Positions 1 to 7,833 of a stretch of 37,129 nt of DNA are shown here, in pieces. The DNA is from CAZOVB01 sp964583095 (lineage in GTDB: Bacteria > Planctomycetota > Phycisphaerae > SM23-33), in NCBI GenBank assembly GCA_964583095.1, contig CAZOVB010000043.1, positions 1-37,129 of the forward strand. Reading direction: 5' to 3'. The position numbers and the translations under genes are program-made. Within the stretch, counting starts at the first letter, position 1; every line of letters starts with the position of its first letter. The notes below the pieces were generated by a model, which was given only the letters and a program-made list of their open reading frames with translations, was not told the DNA's origin and made no database searches.

Positions 1-191
1 ACCCGATTCACAGCATCAAGGCCGGGGACGAAGGCCTGGCCGCCACCACGTGTCGCCCCGCGGGCCAGGTGCGCATCGGCGAACACCTGCTCGACGCGGT
101 GGCCGATGGCACGATGATCACCAGCGGGACAAAAGTGCGGGTCCTGCGAAACGACGGCAACCGCCTGGTCATCGAGCCGACCGAAACATAG
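1..191 (+). CDS. nfeD: NfeD family protein, C-terminal end only (5' part lies outside the window)
   Basis: An open frame runs in from the left edge (first full codon at 3) to TAG at 189-191, giving 62 residues. They match the C-terminal OB-fold (NfeD beta-barrel) domain. The Gly-rich start GDEGLAATTCRPAGQVRIG is followed by a short beta-rich stretch (LLDAVADGTMITSGTKVRVL) and ends near LVIEP, the usual order in this domain. NfeD proteins are membrane partners of SPFH/flotillin proteins, and a second NfeD-like gene and floA follow directly. The missing upstream part may carry the ClpP-like protease domain of long NfeD proteins, but this cannot be seen here. Confidence 0.8.
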   Translation, partial: PIHSIKAGDEGLAATTCRPAGQVRIGEHLLDAVADGTMITSGTKVRVLRNDGNRLVIEPTET

Positions 192-214
192 CACAGCGGC
201 CCGGGCGACGCGGA

Positions 215-243
215 CTGGAACCTCGCGACCCTTGGCGTATAAT
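215..243 (+). promoter_or_regulatory. Possible promoter before the short nfeD gene
   Basis: A perfect -10 hexamer TATAAT lies at 238-243, with a poor -35 (CTGGAA, 215-220) at 17 bases. It sits in the 84-base gap after the first NfeD gene. It could start a separate transcript for the short NfeD gene and floA. The weak -35 keeps confidence low. Confidence 0.3.
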
Positions 244-275
244 CGAACCGACTGCACCTGAGAACGGATGGTAAC

Positions 276-833
276 TTGGGAACCGCGTTGTTCATCTTCG
301 GACTGATCCTGCTGGGCCTGGCCTGCTTCACCATGGAGGTCATCACCCCTTCCTTCGGGCTGCTGACCCTCGGCGGGGCCGCGGCCATGGTCTGGGCCAT
401 CATCCAGTGCTTCGCCGTCTCCTCGGTGCTGGGCTGGATCATGATCCCCCTGCTGCTGGCTGTCTCCGTGGGCTACATGGTGACAATGGTCAAGCTCCTG
501 CCCAACTCGAAACTGGCCGGACGACTCGTGCTGGGAGAAGTCTCCCGCCGGGCCGGCGACGCGGCCCCCCGGGCCGCCAGGCTCGAGCACCTGGTGGGCA
601 AGCAGGGCACGGCCGAGACGACGCTGCGTCCGGGCGGCACGGTGCGGATCGACAAAGTTCGCTACGACGCGGTGGCCGAGAGCGGCCTGATCGCCCGAGG
701 CCGGCCGATCAAGGTCCTCCGGGCCCGCGGTTCGGACGTGGTCGTGGCCGAGATCCACGAGCCGCTCGAGCCCCAGCCGGGCCGGGGCCAGGCGCCCGAG
801 GATGTGGACAAGCAGACCGAATCGCAGACATGA
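276..833 (+). CDS. Short NfeD-like membrane protein (partner of FloA)
   Basis: This 185-residue protein has hydrophobic segments at about 4-22, 28-47 and 50-72, then a soluble C-terminal OB-fold at about 107-155. That domain has the NfeD signature (LVGKQGTAETTLRPGGTVRI). It lacks a protease domain, so it is the short NfeD1b type, which is usually encoded next to a flotillin. It probably sits in the inner membrane and works with FloA in membrane microdomains. The start is TTG at 276 and no strong ribosome site is visible, so the start is less certain than the family call. The last 25 residues are charged and look disordered. FloA follows after 74 bases. Confidence 0.8.
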   Translation: MGTALFIFGLILLGLACFTMEVITPSFGLLTLGGAAAMVWAIIQCFAVSSVLGWIMIPLLLAVSVGYMVTMVKLLPNSKLAGRLVLGEVSRRAGDAAPRAARLEHLVGKQGTAETTLRPGGTVRIDKVRYDAVAESGLIARGRPIKVLRARGSDVVVAEIHEPLEPQPGRGQAPEDVDKQTESQT

Positions 834-907
834 CAATACAATAACGTGCATCCTCGGCGGAGACGCCGCCGGGTCGGTGTGCTGGAAACGCACGAAAGGA
901 AGAGACC

Positions 908-1939
908 ATGGACCTGATGACGCTCGCCCAGGCGGCCGACGCCTTCATGTATGTCCTGATCGGCATCGCCGTTCTCGTCGTATTGGTGATCCTGTTCCTG
1001 TTCGCCCCGATGTTCGGGCTGTGGATTCAGGCGTTGTCGGCCCGGGCCGGCGTGGGCATCCGCGAGCTGATCGGCATGCGGCTGCGAAAGGTCAACCCCG
1101 GCGCGATCGTGATCGCCCGCATCCAGGCGGTCCGCGCCGGATTGGAGTTGACCACGACGGAACTGGAAAGCCACTACCTCGCCGGCGGCAGGCCCATGAA
1201 CGTGGTCCGCGCCCTGATCGCCGCCAACCGGGCCAACATCCCGCTGACCTGGCAACTGGCCACGGCGATCGACCTGGCCGGCCGAGACATCCTCGAAGCC
1301 GTCCAGACCTCCGTGAACCCGAAGGTCATCGACTGTCCCAACCCCGCCACGGGCAAGATGACCGTCGACGCGGTGGCCAAAGACGGCATTCAGGTCAAGG
1401 CCAAGGCCCGCGTCACGGTCCGGGCCAACATCGATCGCCTCGTCGGCGGTGCGACCGAAGAGACCATCGTCGCCCGCGTCGGCGAGGGCATCGTCACGAC
1501 CATCGGCTCGTCGGACACCTACAAGGGCGTGCTGGAGAACCCCGACACCATCAGCCGGAAGGTCCTGGAAAAGGGCCTCGACGCCGGAACCGCCTTCGAG
1601 ATCCTCTCGATCGACATCGCCGACGTGGACGTGGGCGAGAACGTCGGGGCCAAGCTCCAGGCCGACCAGGCCGAGGCGGACAAGCGACGCTTCCAGGCCG
1701 AGGCGGAGCAGAAACGCGCCATGGCCATGGCCCGCGAGCAGGAGATGAAGGCTCTGACCCAGGAAAACCGCGCCAAAGTGGTCCTGGCCGAGGCGGAGAT
1801 TCCCCAGGCGATTGCCGATTCCTTCCGCAAGGGCAATATGGGGATCATGGACTATTACCGCATGCGGAACATCCAGGCCGATACCAAGATGCGCGACAAC
1901 CTCGGAGATGCCTCGAGCAACAAGCCTCCCCAGGAGTAA
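908..1939 (+). CDS. floA: Flotillin-like protein FloA (SPFH domain)
   Basis: The 343-residue product matches FloA in length and layout. An N-terminal hydrophobic hairpin (about 14-36) is followed by an SPFH domain, beginning around ARAGVGIRELIGMRLRKVNP and running to about 250. A helical Ala/Glu-rich segment (about 250-310, QADQAEADKRRFQAEAEQKR) drives oligomerisation. FloA is a membrane scaffold that organises functional membrane microdomains. The ATG at 908 has a good site, AAGGAAGAG, just upstream. A TACAAT hexamer at 837-842 could serve as an extra -10 for this gene, but I see no matching -35. The nfeD-nfeD-floA order supports one functional unit. Confidence 0.92.
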   Translation: MDLMTLAQAADAFMYVLIGIAVLVVLVILFLFAPMFGLWIQALSARAGVGIRELIGMRLRKVNPGAIVIARIQAVRAGLELTTTELESHYLAGGRPMNVVRALIAANRANIPLTWQLATAIDLAGRDILEAVQTSVNPKVIDCPNPATGKMTVDAVAKDGIQVKAKARVTVRANIDRLVGGATEETIVARVGEGIVTTIGSSDTYKGVLENPDTISRKVLEKGLDAGTAFEILSIDIADVDVGENVGAKLQADQAEADKRRFQAEAEQKRAMAMAREQEMKALTQENRAKVVLAEAEIPQAIADSFRKGNMGIMDYYRMRNIQADTKMRDNLGDASSNKPPQE

Positions 1940-1948
1940 GGAGCAGTC

Positions 1949-2701
1949 GTGACAGAGCCGGCAGACATCCTGGCCCAAAGCGGCGATATTGTTGAACTGC
2001 TGCTGTTTGTGGTCCTGATCGCCATGGCGGGTCTTGGCTCGCTGGCCAAGAAGATCGCCGAGAAGAAACAGCGGGAAGAATACCGCAGCAGGCAGTCGAC
2101 GCGTGGCGGCCGGGATTCACAGGACTCTCGGCCGAAAGCGGAGGAATCTTCCCCGCCGCCCCGGCAGAAGCCTTTTGAGGTGCAGTCCGGCCGGCATCGC
2201 ATGTCGGCTGCACAGCGCGCCGCGGAAGCTTCGCAACGGCGCCGAGAGACGGCTCAAGAGCGACAGCAGGACCGCCAGGACGCGATCCGGCAGCGGCGCG
2301 AGGAGATGGAGAGCATCCGCGAACGGGCCCGCAAGGCCTACCAGCAGAAGCAGCAACAGGCCCAGGAAGCGCGAGACCAGGCCAAAGCCCAGGTTGACAA
2401 GGCCAAACAGGCTGCCCGGCAGAAGCGTCAGCAGGCCCAGCAGGCCCAGGAGGCGCAGCAAAGAAAGCTCGAAGCCGCCCGAAAACGCGCCCGTCAGGCT
2501 CAACAGAAAGCCCAGAGCGCTGCATTGAGCCGGCAGCAGAGAGGGGGCAGATCGACAGCCGGCTCGGGTCCTGCCACACCGGTGCAACTGCCTACGCTGG
2601 ATCTCAATGACGCCCACCAGCTTCGCCGGGCCATCCTGATGCATGAGATCCTCTCGCCGCCGTTGGCCCTGCGACGCGAGACGCCTGCCTGGGAAGCCTG
2701 A
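1949..2701 (+). CDS. Single-span membrane protein with long Gln/Ala/Arg-rich coiled coil, unknown function
   Basis: The 250-residue protein starts at GTG 1949, placed 6-8 bases after AAGGAG at the end of floA, so translation is probably coupled. One hydrophobic segment lies at about 11-29. Residues 30-90 are polar and Pro/Ser-rich, and about 90-195 is a continuous Lys/Arg/Gln/Ala helix (repeats such as QQAQEARDQAKAQVDKAKQA) typical of coiled coil. The end (LNDAHQLRRAILMHEILSPPLALR) is a conserved-looking short tail, likely a helix or docking peptide. I do not recognise a family. The position between floA and ahbAB, 3 bases before the latter, suggests a membrane-scaffold-associated protein. 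Confidence 0.75.
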   Translation: MTEPADILAQSGDIVELLLFVVLIAMAGLGSLAKKIAEKKQREEYRSRQSTRGGRDSQDSRPKAEESSPPPRQKPFEVQSGRHRMSAAQRAAEASQRRRETAQERQQDRQDAIRQRREEMESIRERARKAYQQKQQQAQEARDQAKAQVDKAKQAARQKRQQAQQAQEAQQRKLEAARKRARQAQQKAQSAALSRQQRGGRSTAGSGPATPVQLPTLDLNDAHQLRRAILMHEILSPPLALRRETPAWEA

Positions 2702-2704
2702 GCG

Positions 2705-3706
2705 ATGGCCTCGCCCACGCAGCGCAGCGTCCTTGCGCTGATCGAAAACAGCGTCCCGCTGGTCGTGGAGCCCTACCAGTGGCTGGCCGACCGACTCGCC
2801 TGCACGCGGGAGCAACTCCTGGGCGTCCTGGCGGAACTGCGAGGGGGCCAGGGCGTCATCCGCGAGATTTCGGGGATCTTCGACGCTTCGGCCTTTGGCT
2901 ACGAGCAGACGCTGGTGGCTATGAAGGTTCCCCCCGAACAGCTTGACGCCGCCGGAGCGGTCGCCGCCTCCCACCCGGGTATCTCCCATGCCTACCGACG
3001 CGACCACGATTGGAACCTGTGGATGACCCTGGCTGTTTCCCCCCAGAGCCGCCTGGGACTCCAGGGCACACTGGAGAGAATATCCCAAAAGGCCCAGGCT
3101 CTGGATATCCAGTCCCTGCCGAGCCTGCGTAAATACAAACTCCGCGTGCGGTTTGCTTCCGAGGCCCAGGCGGGAGACCCCCAGCTACCAAAGCAGGCCG
3201 ATCCGCTGGAGATTACCGATGCCCACGTTCGGGCCGTCCGGGCGCTGCAGCAGGACCTTCCCAACCGCATGAGGCCCTTTGACAGTCTGGCCCGACAGGC
3301 AGGGTTGCCCTGCCAGGAACTGCTGGAGCGGGCAGCGGAGTTGCTCGAAGCCCGGTACATGCGCCGGTACGCCGGCGTCCTGCGACACCGCAAGGCCGGC
3401 GCGTCGGCCAATGTGATGTCCGTCTGGAACCCGGGCAAAGCCGATCCGGACGCCATGGGTCGCATCCTGGCTTCCAGCCCGCGGGTGAGCCACTGCTACC
3501 TTCGCCCCACCCGCAGCGATTGGCCCTACGGTCTCTACGCGATGATCCACGCAGCGACACGCCAGGAATGCCTCCAGAGCATCGAAGACCTGGCCACCCA
3601 GACCGGCATCGACGACTACCTGCTGCTCTGGACGCAGAAGGAATACGCCAAGAAGCGCCTCAAGCTCTTTTCCCCCGACGAGGCCCGCTGGGAAGGCAAC
3701 GCCTGA
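2705..3706 (+). CDS. Fused AhbA-AhbB-type siroheme decarboxylase (Lrp/AsnC-like)
   Basis: The 333-residue product holds two tandem Lrp/AsnC-like units, each with a small winged-helix part and a RAM-like alpha-beta part. Unit 1 carries HAYRRDHDWNLWMT (from H95) and unit 2 carries HCYLRPTRSDWPYGLY (from H263), followed by the AhbB-like end LLLWTQKEYAKKRLKLF. These are hallmarks of AhbA and AhbB, which normally form a heterodimer. The pair removes two acetate side chains of siroheme to give didecarboxysiroheme, on the siroheme route to heme or on the way to heme d1. Here both halves are one chain. No other heme gene is nearby, so the end product cannot be told. Start ATG 2705 follows the previous stop by 3 bases. 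Being Lrp-like, it could be mistaken for a transcription regulator. Confidence 0.82.
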   Translation: MASPTQRSVLALIENSVPLVVEPYQWLADRLACTREQLLGVLAELRGGQGVIREISGIFDASAFGYEQTLVAMKVPPEQLDAAGAVAASHPGISHAYRRDHDWNLWMTLAVSPQSRLGLQGTLERISQKAQALDIQSLPSLRKYKLRVRFASEAQAGDPQLPKQADPLEITDAHVRAVRALQQDLPNRMRPFDSLARQAGLPCQELLERAAELLEARYMRRYAGVLRHRKAGASANVMSVWNPGKADPDAMGRILASSPRVSHCYLRPTRSDWPYGLYAMIHAATRQECLQSIEDLATQTGIDDYLLLWTQKEYAKKRLKLFSPDEARWEGNA

Positions 3707-3737
3707 GCCGGCTGGGCCGGTCGAATCCAGAAACCCC

Positions 3738-3765
3738 TTGCTCCGCTTCGCTGCCGGTGTATCTT
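3738..3765 (+). promoter_or_regulatory. Promoter of the uronate-isomerase-like gene
   Basis: TTGCTC (3738-3743) and TATCTT (3760-3765) are 16 bases apart in the 87-base gap. The same TTGCTC-16 layout occurs before the MoxR gene. The start ATG at 3794 is 28 bases after the -10, leaving room for the AAAGGAG site at about 3777-3783. Confidence 0.5.
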
Positions 3766-3793
3766 CGGGGACGATGAAAGGAGATTTTCACCT

Positions 3794-5044
3794 ATGTCGA
3801 AGTTGACCGACCCAAACGAACTGGCCCAGGCGGTTCGAAGCGCCGCCCAGAACGTCACGATTACCGATATCCATACCCACCTGTTCTGGCCCTCGCACGG
3901 CGATCTGCTCTTGTGGAACGTCGATGAACTCCTCACCTACCACTACCTGGTGGCCGAGTTGTTCACCGTCGCGCCGCGGGATTTGACCTATGAGAAGTTC
4001 TGGGCCATGAGCAAGCAGCAGCAGGCCGATTTGATCTGGAAGACCGTCTTTATCGAACAGGGAGCCTTGAGCGAGGCCGCCCGCGGTGTGATCACCACCC
4101 TGAGCAAGCTGGGGCTCGACGTCTCCAGCCGCGATCTGGGCGCCTACCGCAAATGGTTTGCCCAGCAGGACGTGGAAGAGTACATCGAGAAGGTCTTCTC
4201 CCTGGCCGGGCTGGACTATGCCGTTATGACCAACAACCCCTTCAACGCCGAGGAAGTGACCCACTGGCTGGAGGGCAAGGCAGGCACGGACCGGTTCAAA
4301 GCCGCGCTGCGAATCGACGATCTGATCCTCAAGTGGGACCAGGCCGCTGCGGTCATGACACAGCAGGGCTATGACACCGGCGAACCGGGCGAGAAGAGTT
4401 TTGCCGCGGCCAGGAAGTTCCTGACCGACTGGGCCTCCAGGATGAAGCCGATCTACATGGCTGCCAGCCTGCCCCCGGATTTCCAATACCCCTGCGACGA
4501 GCTGTACTGCAAGGTGATCGACCAGGTGGTCCTGCCGGTGGCAGCCGAGCTCAACCTGCCCATGGCGATGATGATCGGCGTCCGCAAACAGGTAAACCCC
4601 CCCCTGTCCGACGCCGGAGACGCGGTGGGCGTCGCGGATGTCTCCGCGGTGGGGCACCTCTGCCAGAGCCATCCGGAAAACAAGTTCCTGGTCACCATGC
4701 TCTCGCGGGTCAATCAGCACGAACTTTGTGTCTATGCACGAAAGTTCGGCAACCTGCACCTGTTTGGTTGCTGGTGGTACTGCAACAATCCCTCGATCAT
4801 CGACGAGATGACCCGCCAGAGGCTCGAACTGCTCGGAGCCACGGTGACCGCCCAGCACAGCGACGCCCGGGTGCTGGACCAGCTCATCTACAAGTGGACC
4901 CACAGCCGAAAGATCATCGGCCAGGTGCTGGTGGACAAGTACGTCGACCTGCTCGAAGCCGGCTGGGCCCCGACGCAGCAGGAAGTGCAGCGCGACGTCC
5001 GCAGTGTCTTCGGCGGATCCTTCGAGCGGTTCCTGGAGAAATAG
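3794..5044 (+). CDS. Uronate-isomerase-like amidohydrolase-superfamily protein
   Basis: The 416-residue protein begins with the metal-binding motif ITDIHTHLFWP (H27 and H29), as in UxaC glucuronate/galacturonate isomerases. It then has LLTYHYLVAEL and EYIEKVFSLAGLDYAVMTNN, which fit the same barrel family. UxaC converts glucuronate to fructuronate in the cytoplasm. This protein is 40-60 residues shorter than typical UxaC and clearly divergent, so its substrate may differ. A later WWYCNNPSIIDEMTRQRLELLG segment resembles the C-terminal part of the barrel. The start is well placed after AAAGGAG, and the gene appears to be a single transcription unit. It could also be an uncharacterised hydrolase of the same fold. 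Confidence 0.65.
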   Translation: MSKLTDPNELAQAVRSAAQNVTITDIHTHLFWPSHGDLLLWNVDELLTYHYLVAELFTVAPRDLTYEKFWAMSKQQQADLIWKTVFIEQGALSEAARGVITTLSKLGLDVSSRDLGAYRKWFAQQDVEEYIEKVFSLAGLDYAVMTNNPFNAEEVTHWLEGKAGTDRFKAALRIDDLILKWDQAAAVMTQQGYDTGEPGEKSFAAARKFLTDWASRMKPIYMAASLPPDFQYPCDELYCKVIDQVVLPVAAELNLPMAMMIGVRKQVNPPLSDAGDAVGVADVSAVGHLCQSHPENKFLVTMLSRVNQHELCVYARKFGNLHLFGCWWYCNNPSIIDEMTRQRLELLGATVTAQHSDARVLDQLIYKWTHSRKIIGQVLVDKYVDLLEAGWAPTQQEVQRDVRSVFGGSFERFLEK

Positions 5045-5065
5045 TCCCACCCCCGGCCGGCGGGG

Positions 5066-5881
5066 TCAGTCACCGCGCGCCAGTTCCCGGCTGCGATGGG
5101 CTGCGGCGCGAATCGCCCGGACCATCGCCTCCTGGACACCCGAGGCTTGCATGGTTTCGATCGCTCGTTGCGTCGTGCCATTGGGGCTGGTTACCCGCGC
5201 GCGGAGTTTTTGGGGATCCTCTCCGCCCTGCCGGAGCAACCGGGCCGAGCCGAATACCGTTTCCACCGCGAGCTTATGGGCGGTCTCTGGTCCGAGTCCC
5301 TCAGCCTCTCCGGCGGCGATCATCGCCTCGACCAGGTAGAACACGTAGGCCGGACCGGAACCGGAGACAGCCGTCACCGCGTCCATCTTCTCTTCGTCTA
5401 CCAGGACGGTTTCGCCGCAGGCTCCGAAGAACCCAAGGGCCCGGTTCATGTCTTCCAGGTCGGTTCTGGGACCGGCCGAGAGAGCACTGATTCCCGCGCC
5501 CACGAGCATGGGGGTATTGGGCATGATCCGGATGATCTTGCCGCGTCCTCCCAGCAGGCAATCGATTCGGGAGGTGGGCACGCCGGCGGCGATGGTCATG
5601 ATCACCGCTTCGGGATGGACGCTGGAGGCAACTTCCTCCAGCACGCCGGGCAGGACCTGGGGTTTGACGGCCAGGAGCACGGACATCTGCGCCGCGGCCT
5701 GGCGGTTGTCCTCCACGCAGGTGACTCCCAGCCGGTCGGCCAGGTGGGTGCGGCGCTCTTCCTGAGGTTCTGAGACGATGATCTGCTGGGCCTGGGCGAC
5801 CTGGGCGGCCAGGATTCCCGAGAGGATGGCCTCGGCCATGTTCCCCCCGCCGATGACGCCAATCTGGTTTGTGTCGGTCAT
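5066..5881 (-). CDS. proC: Pyrroline-5-carboxylate reductase (proline biosynthesis)
   Basis: The 271-residue product is standard for ProC, which reduces pyrroline-5-carboxylate to proline with NAD(P)H. The Rossmann start IGVIGGGNMAEAIL is followed by LLAVKPQVL, IIRIMPNTPMLVGAG and the C-terminal signature AVSGSGPAYVFYLVEAM, then SPNGTTQRAIETM near the end. I chose the ATG at 5881 because it begins the Rossmann fold after 6 residues and has AAAGG upstream; the frame stays open further upstream but has no family match there. It is the last gene of the hxlA-rraA, hxlB, proC unit, 38 bases after hxlB. Confidence 0.95.
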   Translation of the reverse strand: MTDTNQIGVIGGGNMAEAILSGILAAQVAQAQQIIVSEPQEERRTHLADRLGVTCVEDNRQAAAQMSVLLAVKPQVLPGVLEEVASSVHPEAVIMTIAAGVPTSRIDCLLGGRGKIIRIMPNTPMLVGAGISALSAGPRTDLEDMNRALGFFGACGETVLVDEEKMDAVTAVSGSGPAYVFYLVEAMIAAGEAEGLGPETAHKLAVETVFGSARLLRQGGEDPQKLRARVTSPNGTTQRAIETMQASGVQEAMVRAIRAAAHRSRELARGD

Positions 5882-5919
5882 GGATCCACTGCCTTTCTTG
5901 CTGCCGCCAGGACCGGGGG

Positions 5920-6480
5920 CTACTCCAGGTTGGCGTGTCGTTTCTGAAATGCTGCGATGTCGAGCTTGAGTCTCTCGGCCAGGACGTTGAACACCGCGTC
6001 GAGACACAGGCTCGCGGCGTGTTCGAAGACGGCCGCCCGTACGACGATATCCGGTGCTTCGGTGGGGATGGTGACGATCATATCGGCGTCCTGGGCCAGG
6101 GGAGAATCCGGGGCGGAGGTAAGCACCACGACCTTGGAGCCGTGCTGGCGTGCCCGCCGGGCCAGATAGTCTGTCAGCCCGGTCGAACCGGTACAACTGA
6201 TGGCCACAAGCAGGTCACCGGCCTCGGCTGCCGGCGTGATCGTTTCTCCGGGAATGAACGCGGTCAAGCCCAGGTGCATCAATCGCATGCCGAAGTTCCT
6301 CGCCACCAGTCCCGAGCGTCCCGAGCCGGTGACAAAGGTCCGCTGTGTGCGAGGGATCATGTCGGCCAGGCGGACGAAGCCATCCCAGTCGGCCTGTTCC
6401 ATGGTGCGCTCGACCCGCTGGACGAGATCCCTCCCGGCCTGGATGAGCCCGTCGCGGTCGCGGTGGTCATCCAAGGGCAT
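5920..6480 (-). CDS. hxlB: 6-phospho-3-hexuloisomerase (SIS domain)
   Basis: The 186-residue product matches HxlB/PHI in length and is essentially one SIS sugar-isomerase domain. Visible motifs are FVTGSGRSGLVARNFGMRL, then PGETITPAAEAGDLLVAIS CTGST, and the C-terminal LKLDIAAFQKRHANLE, which is common to this family. It converts hexulose-6-phosphate to fructose-6-phosphate, the second step of the ribulose monophosphate pathway. Its start overlaps the end of the hexulose-phosphate synthase gene by 14 bases, so the two are probably translationally coupled. Confidence 0.92.
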   Translation of the reverse strand: MPLDDHRDRDGLIQAGRDLVQRVERTMEQADWDGFVRLADMIPRTQRTFVTGSGRSGLVARNFGMRLMHLGLTAFIPGETITPAAEAGDLLVAISCTGSTGLTDYLARRARQHGSKVVVLTSAPDSPLAQDADMIVTIPTEAPDIVVRAAVFEHAASLCLDAVFNVLAERLKLDIAAFQKRHANLE

Positions 6481-7780
6481 TGGAGGCGTCCTTCTCGTCC
6501 CAGCGGCTCAGGTGAACCACCTGGGCCAGGGTGGAGTGGTTCTCGCGGATTTCCTGCCGGATGCGGTTTTCCGCTTCCAGGACATCTGCGGCGCGATTGG
6601 CCAGTTCCACCGCCTGGGCCTTGGGCAGGACCATCACACCGTCGTCGTCGGCCAGGATCCAGTCTCCCGGGCTGATGGATTGTCCCGAGATGGTGATCGT
6701 ACGATTGATACGGCCCATCCCGTGGGGGTCCCCGGCGTGGCTGGTTACATGCCTGGACCAGACGGGAAAACCCAGCTTGCGGATTTCGGCTGAGTCCCGG
6801 ACGGCTCCGTTGCAGATGAGCCCGGCGATGCCTTTGTTCCTGGCCGACTCGCTGGCCAGTTCTCCCCAGACAGCCGGCGGGGCGCCTCCGGAGTCAATGA
6901 CCAGCACGTCGCCCTCCCCGGCTGCGTCGATGGCCTGGACGGGCTTGGACCAGTCGCCCGGGACAGTCTGGACGGTCACGGCCGGTCCGCAGATAACCTG
7001 GTCGCTCTGGAGGGGACGCAGTCCTTCCAGGCAGGGCTTTCGGTGTGCGCCGTCGGAAAGATTGCTGGTCCGCACCGCCTGGAGAGCCTTTCGCAGGTCG
7101 CCCAGGCCGGCGCGTTTGAAATGCTCGCTGGCTACGGCCTGGCCTGTCTCGACAGCCTGGACGATGGCCTCGGTCGCCTTTCGCGGATCCACTGCCTTGG
7201 TGATCGCGCCGCCGACGATGATCACATCGGCACCGGCCTGACAGGCTGCCGGAGCCGTCTCGGAGTTGATTCCCCCCGCCACCGCGAGGGTCAGGTTCGT
7301 CTCGGCCCGAAGCTTACGCAGCAGGTTGAGCGGGTCAGCCCCCCGCATCTGCGCATCGATCGCGCAGTGTACGTCGAGCCAACCGACGCCGATTTCGCCG
7401 CACGTCCGGGCCAGTGTCAGCGGGTCGGCCACGCCCAGCAGGTCCACGGCCACCTCCACGTTGTAGTGCCGGCCTGCCTGAACGCACTGGCTGATGGTTT
7501 CCGGTTCGGCGGCGCCCAGGACGGTGATCACATTGGCACCGGCTTTGCCGACCGCCTCGGTCTCGATCTTCCCGGCATCCATGGTCTTCATGTCCGCGAT
7601 CAGGACCGTCTTGGGGAACTCGCTTCGCAGCTTGCGGACCGCGTCGAGGCCTTCGGATTTGATCAGCGGCGTTCCGATTTCGATGTAGTCTGCCCCGCCA
7701 TCCTTTGCCTGCCGGGCCACGCGCAAAGCGCGGTCCAGATCCAGGAAGTCCAGGGCGACCTGAAGCTTGGGTCTGTTCAT
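6467..7780 (-). CDS. hxlA: Bifunctional 3-hexulose-6-phosphate synthase / RraA-like protein
   Basis: The 437-residue protein has two parts. Residues 1-215 are a hexulose-phosphate synthase of the OMP-decarboxylase fold (VALDFLDLDRAL, IADMKTMDAG, AVAGGIN), which joins formaldehyde to ribulose-5-phosphate. Residues about 225-437 are RraA-like (VWGELASESARNKGIAGLI, NGAVRDSAEI, GDWILADDDGVMVLP). That fold includes RNase E inhibitors and hydroxyacid aldolases with the same active-site Arg/Asp. Such fusions are known in archaea and some bacteria; the role of the RraA half is unclear, though an aldolase or carbon-metabolism role seems likelier to me than RNase control. I chose ATG 7780 because it starts the synthase domain exactly. 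There is no Shine-Dalgarno site, and a -10 box ends 7 bases upstream. Confidence 0.9.
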   Translation of the reverse strand: MNRPKLQVALDFLDLDRALRVARQAKDGGADYIEIGTPLIKSEGLDAVRKLRSEFPKTVLIADMKTMDAGKIETEAVGKAGANVITVLGAAEPETISQCVQAGRHYNVEVAVDLLGVADPLTLARTCGEIGVGWLDVHCAIDAQMRGADPLNLLRKLRAETNLTLAVAGGINSETAPAACQAGADVIIVGGAITKAVDPRKATEAIVQAVETGQAVASEHFKRAGLGDLRKALQAVRTSNLSDGAHRKPCLEGLRPLQSDQVICGPAVTVQTVPGDWSKPVQAIDAAGEGDVLVIDSGGAPPAVWGELASESARNKGIAGLICNGAVRDSAEIRKLGFPVWSRHVTSHAGDPHGMGRINRTITISGQSISPGDWILADDDGVMVLPKAQAVELANRAADVLEAENRIRQEIRENHSTLAQVVHLSRWDEKDASNALG

Positions 7781-7787
7781 GCCCTGT

Positions 7788-7815
7788 ATGATAGGTCTTG
7801 TCCGGGCCGATGCAA
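7788..7815 (-). promoter_or_regulatory. Promoter of the hxlA-rraA/hxlB/proC unit, predicted leaderless
   Basis: Read on the minus strand, TTGCAT (7815-7810) and TATCAT (7793-7788) are 16 bases apart. Only 7 bases separate the -10 from the ATG at 7780, so the transcript should begin at or next to the A of the start codon. Confidence 0.55.
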
Positions 7816-7833
7816 CTCCCGGCTGGGGTGCTT

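Noticed and set aside
662..1978. Open frame of 438 codons on the minus strand opposite floA
   Set aside because: FloA motifs on the plus strand are clear; the minus-strand product is a low-complexity shadow.
2705..3706. Lrp/AsnC transcription regulator
   Set aside because: The two copies of the H-x-Y-x-R motif and the AhbB-like end fit siroheme decarboxylase better than a regulator, though DNA binding cannot be excluded.
5049..5066. GC-rich repeat between the convergent uronate-isomerase-like gene and proC as a shared terminator
   Set aside because: Only about five base pairs form and there is no T tract on either strand.
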